Below, in pieces: positions 23,200 to 26,860 of a stretch of DNA of 26,860 nt; within the stretch, counting starts at the first letter, position 1, and each line of letters starts with the position of its first letter. Location: assembly GCA_938012815.1 (NCBI GenBank), contig CALLVV010000098.1:1-26860 (forward strand), written 5' to 3'. The notes beneath the pieces are model-generated. The model was not told the DNA's origin, searched no databases, and worked only from the letters and a program-made list of their open reading frames with translations. The DNA is from an uncultured Propionibacteriaceae bacterium (GTDB lineage Bacteria > Actinomycetota > Actinomycetes > Propionibacteriales > Propionibacteriaceae). A program made the translations under genes and the position numbers.

Positions 23200-23226
23200 G
23201 TGCTCTATCCCCTGAGCTACGGGGCC
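23151..23226 (-). tRNA. tRNA-Arg, anticodon CCT
   Basis: Encodes 76 bases with encoded CCA. Acceptor stem GGCCCCG / CGGGGTC (one G-U), D arm TAGCTCAGGGGATAGAGC, anticodon stem CCGCT / AGCGG around the loop CTCCTAA, and T arm GTTGG-TTCGAAT-CCAAC. The anticodon CCT reads AGG. It is intact and is the integration site of the element to its left. Confidence 0.97.
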
Positions 23227-23249
23227 AACTGTCGCAGCCTACCTCATCT

Positions 23250-23291
23250 GGTGGTGAACCCGCGCGATGCTGTTCACGCGGGTTCACCACC
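23250..23291 (-). terminator. Hairpin after the nitrate transporter gene
   Basis: Perfect 15-base arms GGTGGTGAACCCGCG / CGCGGGTTCACCACC with a 12-base loop, starting 8 bases past the transporter stop. There is no clear U tract. It also insulates the tRNA gene that follows on the same strand. Confidence 0.65.
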
Positions 23292-23299
23292 CAGGTTCC

Positions 23300-24706
23300 T
23301 CAGCTGGGCTTTGGAGCACCCTTGCGGGCGTAGCGCTGCCACGTGATGATCACGCCACCGATGGCGAAGGCCACGCCGAGGAAGTAGAACGCGACGGCAC
23401 CGAGGGTGGAGTGCAGGGCGACGCCGAGGGTCAGGGCGACGCCGAACATGAAGGGCCCGAAGGCAGCGGTGGCCGCCGTCCAGCCGATCACGCCGCCGGC
23501 CTGGCGAGGCTCGAAGATCATCGGCATCTGCTTGAACGTCGAGGCGTTCCCGATTCCGGAGAACAGGAAGATTGCCAGCATGCCCCACAGGTAGATCGTG
23601 AAGCCTCGGTTGACGGAGTCGGTCGAGGACAGGTCGGGGACGAGCCCCAGTGTGGTGAAGGCGATCGAGATGGCCATGCCGATTCCGGAGATCAGCGTCC
23701 AGATCGCGCCTCCCATCTTGTCGGTGAGGGGGGCGAACAGCACGCGGGCGCCCGCGCCGACGAGGGGGCCGAGGAAGGCATACGCGGCCGGGTCGGGGAT
23801 CGAGTAGCCGGGCAGCGTGCCGGCTTCGATCGCGGCCACCAGGGCCGGGTTGCCGAGACCGTACAGGTTCTTCATCAGCAGTCCGAACAGCGCAGACAGG
23901 CCCGAGAAGGTGCCGAAGGTCATGATGTACAGGTACGTCATCCACCAGGTGTCGGGGTTGCTGAAGATGTCGAACTGCTGCTTGATGTTGGCCTTGATCG
24001 GAACCGACTTGAGCAGTATCCATGCCAGGACGGCACAGATCAGGGTCAGCGGGATCCAGATGAACGCCGAGTTCTGGTACCAGACGGAGCGGGTCGCGCC
24101 GTTGAGCTGCTCGGTCTGGGCAGCCCCCAACCATCCCACCATCGCGAAGCCGATCAGCCAAGGTGTCAGGAGCTGGACCAGCGACACCCCGAAGTTACCG
24201 ATACCGGCCTGCAGGCCGAGTGCCGTCCCCTGCAGCCGCTTGGGGAAGAAGTATGAGGTGGATGGCATGAAGCCCGAGAAGGCGCCGCCGCCGATCCCCG
24301 CGATGAAGGCCAGCAGCATGAACACCCAGTAGGGCGTGCTGAGGTCCTGCACCGCGAATCCCCAGCCCACCAGGGGAAGCACCATCAGCAGCGAGGTCAC
24401 GGTGACCAGCTTCCGGGTTCCCATGATGGGCGGCAGGATCATCCAGACCAGGCGCAGGATGCCTGCCGACAGGCCCACCATGGAGGTCATCCAGTACAGC
24501 TGGGCGTTGTCGAACTGGAAGCCGATGGTGGTGAGTTTCGGGATGATGGCGCTCGGCAGGAACCATGAGGCGAACGCCATGGTCAGCGAGAACGTCGTGA
24601 TGGTCAGGGTGGTCCAGGCGATCTTCGAGTCCCACTTCGACTCGTCCTGGGGATCCCAGTCTTCGAGCCATTCTGTGGAGCGTGGCTTCTCGGCTGGTGT
24701 GCTCAT
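23300..24706 (-). CDS. narK: NarK-type nitrate/nitrite transporter (MFS), second of the pair
   Basis: Inner-membrane transporter of the nitrate/nitrite porter family, 468 residues with about 12 helices. A 45-residue charged N-terminal stretch (EWLEDWDPQDESKWDSK) precedes helix 1. The family's Gly-rich nitrate signature regions are visible: FIAGIGGGAFSGFMPSTSYF, followed by QGTALGLQAGIGNFGVSL, and in the second half IFLFSGIGNASTFKQMPMIF. The long N-terminus and periplasmic insertion (about YQNSAFIWIP) fit the NarK2/NarU-like antiporter branch. The start ATG has AGGAAGGAAG upstream and lies 12 bases after the first transporter, so the two form an operon. Direction of transport (nitrate in, nitrite out) cannot be decided from sequence. 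Confidence 0.9.
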   Translation of the reverse strand: MSTPAEKPRSTEWLEDWDPQDESKWDSKIAWTTLTITTFSLTMAFASWFLPSAIIPKLTTIGFQFDNAQLYWMTSMVGLSAGILRLVWMILPPIMGTRKLVTVTSLLMVLPLVGWGFAVQDLSTPYWVFMLLAFIAGIGGGAFSGFMPSTSYFFPKRLQGTALGLQAGIGNFGVSLVQLLTPWLIGFAMVGWLGAAQTEQLNGATRSVWYQNSAFIWIPLTLICAVLAWILLKSVPIKANIKQQFDIFSNPDTWWMTYLYIMTFGTFSGLSALFGLLMKNLYGLGNPALVAAIEAGTLPGYSIPDPAAYAFLGPLVGAGARVLFAPLTDKMGGAIWTLISGIGMAISIAFTTLGLVPDLSSTDSVNRGFTIYLWGMLAIFLFSGIGNASTFKQMPMIFEPRQAGGVIGWTAATAAFGPFMFGVALTLGVALHSTLGAVAFYFLGVAFAIGGVIITWQRYARKGAPKPS

Positions 24707-24718
24707 TGGTCTTCCTTC

Positions 24719-26050
24719 CTACGCTGGCTGGGCGCTGTCGGGCACGTCGACGAGATCCTGCTCGGGATTCTCCCGCTTCATGCGGGAGATCACGAGATGC
24801 ATCCAGATCAGCGTAAGGCCTGTCAGGACAGTCAGAACGATGAAGGGGGTAGATGTCAGCCCTGTGAACTTCTCGATGTAGGCGAACATCGGCGGCAGGA
24901 AGAAGCCGCCCAGGCCGCCCAGCATGCCGACGAGGCCGCCGACGGAGCCCACGTGGTGGGGGAAATAGGTGGGGATGTGCTTGTAGACCCCGGCCTTGCC
25001 GATGCCCATGGTGCAGCCGATCAGGAAGATTAGCGTCACGACCAGCCACAGCGGCAGGCCGTAGGCGTTGCCCTGGTCATCGACGCCGCTGGGGATGCAC
25101 AGCACCGTGAAGAGCGCACCGATCGGCACGAAGGTCGCGTACATGGCGGTACGAGCACCCCAGTGGTCGGAGACCCAGCCGCCTAGCGGCCTCAGCAGGG
25201 ATGCGGGAAAGATGAAGGTGGTGGTCAGGAGGGCGGCGGTGCCCAGATCCACCTTGAACACGTCCTGGTAGTAGGTGGGCAGGATCGCCGAGTAGGCCAC
25301 GTAGGCCCCGAAGACGATCACGTAGTACAGGCTGAAACGCCACACCCGGACGTCCTTGAGCGGGGTGAGCATGTCGGAGATCTTGGCGCTCGCCCCGGGC
25401 TTGCGGTCCGGAAAGGGGGTGATGAACCACTGGAGGACGCCGACCACGGTCAGCAGGATCGCGTACACGATCGGGATCAGCCGCCATCCGCCGGGCAGGA
25501 ACCCGAGTACGGCAGTGCCCGCGGTGGTCGCGATGATGCCGGGGCCGATGAGCTTGGTGACGGAGGCCCCGACGTTGCCGGCCCCGAAGACGCCGAGCGC
25601 GAAACCCTTGCGCTCCGGGGAGTACCAGGCGGAGTTCCAGGCCACCCCGGAGGAGAACGAGTTGCCGACGATGCCGACGCAGAAGGCCAGCACCAGGAGC
25701 ATCGCGTAGTTGTTGGCGAAAGACACCGCCAGCGAGGCGACCGCTCCGATTGCCATCATGACGGTGAAGATGATCTTGCCGCCGAAACGGTCCGCGAGGA
25801 TCCCTGCCGGCAATCGCCACATGGAGCCATTGAGGACCGCGACGGCGCTGATCCAGCTGAGCTGCACGCCGTCCAGGCCGAACTCATCCTTGATGGGCTT
25901 GCCGAGGATCCCGAACATCAGCCACACGGCGAACATCAGGGTGAAGGAGATGCTGGACATCGTGAGGACGCGCACGGCGCCCGGGGCTTCGCGATGTGTG
26001 GTTGCCGCGGAGTCCGGGCCCTCGCGATGTGTAGTTGTGTCGGCGCTCAC
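24719..26050 (-). CDS. narK: NarK-type nitrate/nitrite transporter (MFS), first of the pair
   Basis: MFS porter of 443 residues from the start chosen. The signature segments are LRP-type loop WRLPAGILADRFGGKIIF, FCVGIVGNSFSSGVAWNSAW, then GFALGVFGAGNVGASVTKL, and in the second half LIGCTMGIGKAGVYKHIP, close to the NarK1 branch, which often works as a nitrate/proton symporter. The frame is open for 23 more codons, but a GGAGGGAG Shine-Dalgarno sits just before the GTG at 26050 and the upstream codons overlap the presumed promoter. Paired NarK1 plus NarK2 transporters are known from nitrate-respiring bacteria, where they import nitrate and then exchange nitrate for nitrite. That pairing is the likely job here. 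Confidence 0.9.
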   Translation of the reverse strand: MSADTTTHREGPDSAATTHREAPGAVRVLTMSSISFTLMFAVWLMFGILGKPIKDEFGLDGVQLSWISAVAVLNGSMWRLPAGILADRFGGKIIFTVMMAIGAVASLAVSFANNYAMLLVLAFCVGIVGNSFSSGVAWNSAWYSPERKGFALGVFGAGNVGASVTKLIGPGIIATTAGTAVLGFLPGGWRLIPIVYAILLTVVGVLQWFITPFPDRKPGASAKISDMLTPLKDVRVWRFSLYYVIVFGAYVAYSAILPTYYQDVFKVDLGTAALLTTTFIFPASLLRPLGGWVSDHWGARTAMYATFVPIGALFTVLCIPSGVDDQGNAYGLPLWLVVTLIFLIGCTMGIGKAGVYKHIPTYFPHHVGSVGGLVGMLGGLGGFFLPPMFAYIEKFTGLTSTPFIVLTVLTGLTLIWMHLVISRMKRENPEQDLVDVPDSAQPA

Positions 26051-26238
26051 GGCGCTCCCTCCAGTGGGGGTGGTCCCTTTTAATTGCTGGCAGGAGCCTA
26101 GGTGTCGTTGTAGTATCAAGTCAACAAAAGATGCCGGAAACGCCAGCTGGCAGGAGTTTTAGATGAGTGATTCATTGCTAAATTCCGTCGCCAGGTGCCT
26201 CCGGGGGTCCCTTTTTATTCTGAGTCAGGAGGATGGCG
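26051..26238. promoter_or_regulatory. Divergent control region between the transporters and the HTH regulator
   Basis: A/T-richer than its surroundings. It holds an 11-base direct repeat GCTGGCAGGAG at 26086-26096 and 26146-26156 (exactly 60 bases apart) and a 10-base palindrome GCCAGCTGGC at 26142-26151 overlapping the second copy. These are candidate operators. An AGGAGG at 26227-26232 serves the rightward gene. I could not fix a convincing -35/-10 pair for either direction. Confidence 0.45.
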
Positions 26239-26860
26239 GTGACGATCGCGAGGCAGTTCGCCGGGTTCGAGGATTCCGTGTCTGCGGTTGATCCTGTGCT
26301 CGGTCTCCTCAGTCGTCACCCGGGGGGGTTGACCGCCGCCGAGGTTGCGGAGAACCTCCAGCTGCACGTCACGACGGTGCGCGTCCATCTCAACCGGCTC
26401 GTCGTCCAGGGCGACCTCCTCAGACGCGAAGAGCGGGTGGGCGTCGGACGCCCCCGTCGCCGCTATTTTCCGGTCCCCCATGCCGGCCCATCGGTTTCCC
26501 TCCAAGATGACTACCGGCTCCTGGCGGAGGTGCTGTCCCAGGTGCTGGACGTCGAACGAGCCAAGGCAGAGGACGTGCTGCGCGAGTGGGCGATGCGCAC
26601 CCTCGATGCCGGCCTGCTGGGGCTTCCCGCGGATTCTGAGGTGAGCTGGCAGGACAAGGTCGACGTCGTGATCGGCTTGCTGAGGTCCTGGGGATACGAG
26701 CCCCGGGTTTTGGAGAACGGCCCCTGGTGCTCGACGATGGACCTGTGCGGCTGTCCGCTGCGCGAGGCCGCGTTCTCGTCCCCCGAAGCGGTGTGCGGCG
26801 CCCACCGCGGATTGATTCGAGGAGCGCTGGGAGCGCTCGGGGAACCTGACGCCGATGTCG
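26239..26860 (+). CDS. HTH regulator with C-terminal cysteine cluster, possible Fe-S sensor (runs off the right edge)
   Basis: About 207 residues seen; no stop before the window ends. The N-terminal winged helix (GLTAAEVAENLQLHVTTVRV, then HLNRLVVQGDLLRREE, and a basic GVGRPRRRYF wing) is of the ArsR/SufR-like kind. The C-terminus has WCSTMDLCGCPLREAAF and VCGAHRGLIRG, i.e. C-x5-C-x-C-x13-C, a ligand set resembling the metal or Fe-S cluster region of SufR-like regulators. The start is decided by spacing: AGGAGG abuts the ATG at 26233, so the GTG at 26239, six bases away, is preferred. Divergence from the nitrate transporters suggests redox, NO or nitrate control of them (inference). Confidence 0.82.
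   Translation, partial: MTIARQFAGFEDSVSAVDPVLGLLSRHPGGLTAAEVAENLQLHVTTVRVHLNRLVVQGDLLRREERVGVGRPRRRYFPVPHAGPSVSLQDDYRLLAEVLSQVLDVERAKAEDVLREWAMRTLDAGLLGLPADSEVSWQDKVDVVIGLLRSWGYEPRVLENGPWCSTMDLCGCPLREAAFSSPEAVCGAHRGLIRGALGALGEPDADV

Noticed and set aside
26107..26121. FNR/CRP-like site TTGTAGTATCAA before the nitrate transporters
   Set aside because: The half-sites are two bases too close for TTGAT-N4-ATCAA and one half is wrong.

Overview
The window is high-GC actinobacterial DNA. Evidence for this is strong G/C third-position bias, GTG and TTG starts, ATGA/GTGA stop-start overlaps, a leaderless GTG gene and a DtxR/IdeR-type iron box. A Propionibacteriaceae-like host is my guess; the sequence alone does not prove genus.

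Layout. (1) 1-1153, minus: start of a mevalonate-pathway operon (mevalonate kinase, then diphosphomevalonate decarboxylase, cut by the window edge). (2) 1367-5478: an iron-siderophore ABC importer in two divergent arms, with two FecCD permeases leftward and a Tat-type lipoprotein binding protein plus ATPase rightward. An iron box lies between the arms and a strong terminator closes the right arm. (3) 5841-12725, plus: three tandem paralogues of a membrane-anchored, probably extracellular beta-propeller-like protein. Tiny overlapping ORFs bridge them; the third copy is truncated and followed by a frameshifted gene remnant. (4) 13212-23199: a compact integrated element of about 9.93 kb in the 3' half of a tRNA-Arg(CCT) gene. 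(5) 23300-26860: two NarK-type nitrate/nitrite transporters and a divergent HTH regulator with a C-terminal cysteine cluster, cut by the right edge.

The element in (4) is the prize. Rightward it encodes a small HTH-containing protein (candidate repressor) and a tyrosine integrase. Leftward it encodes an AlpA/excisionase-like protein, an unknown basic protein, a RepA/KaiC-type helicase, an HNH nuclease, large terminase, portal, MuF-like head protein, scaffold, an unknown 64-residue protein, HK97-type capsid protein and a head-tail connector. Nearly all are joined by 4-base overlaps. There is no tail, tape measure, lysis gene or recognisable small terminase. Both att sites, integrase arm sites at both ends, interlocked divergent promoters over a large inverted repeat, and an origin-like repeat array are intact. 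This matches the logic of capsid-forming phage satellites (cf-PICI-like): they make and fill their own heads and borrow a helper phage's tails. I infer an actinobacterial representative rather than a decayed prophage.

No rRNA gene, IS element or CRISPR array was seen.
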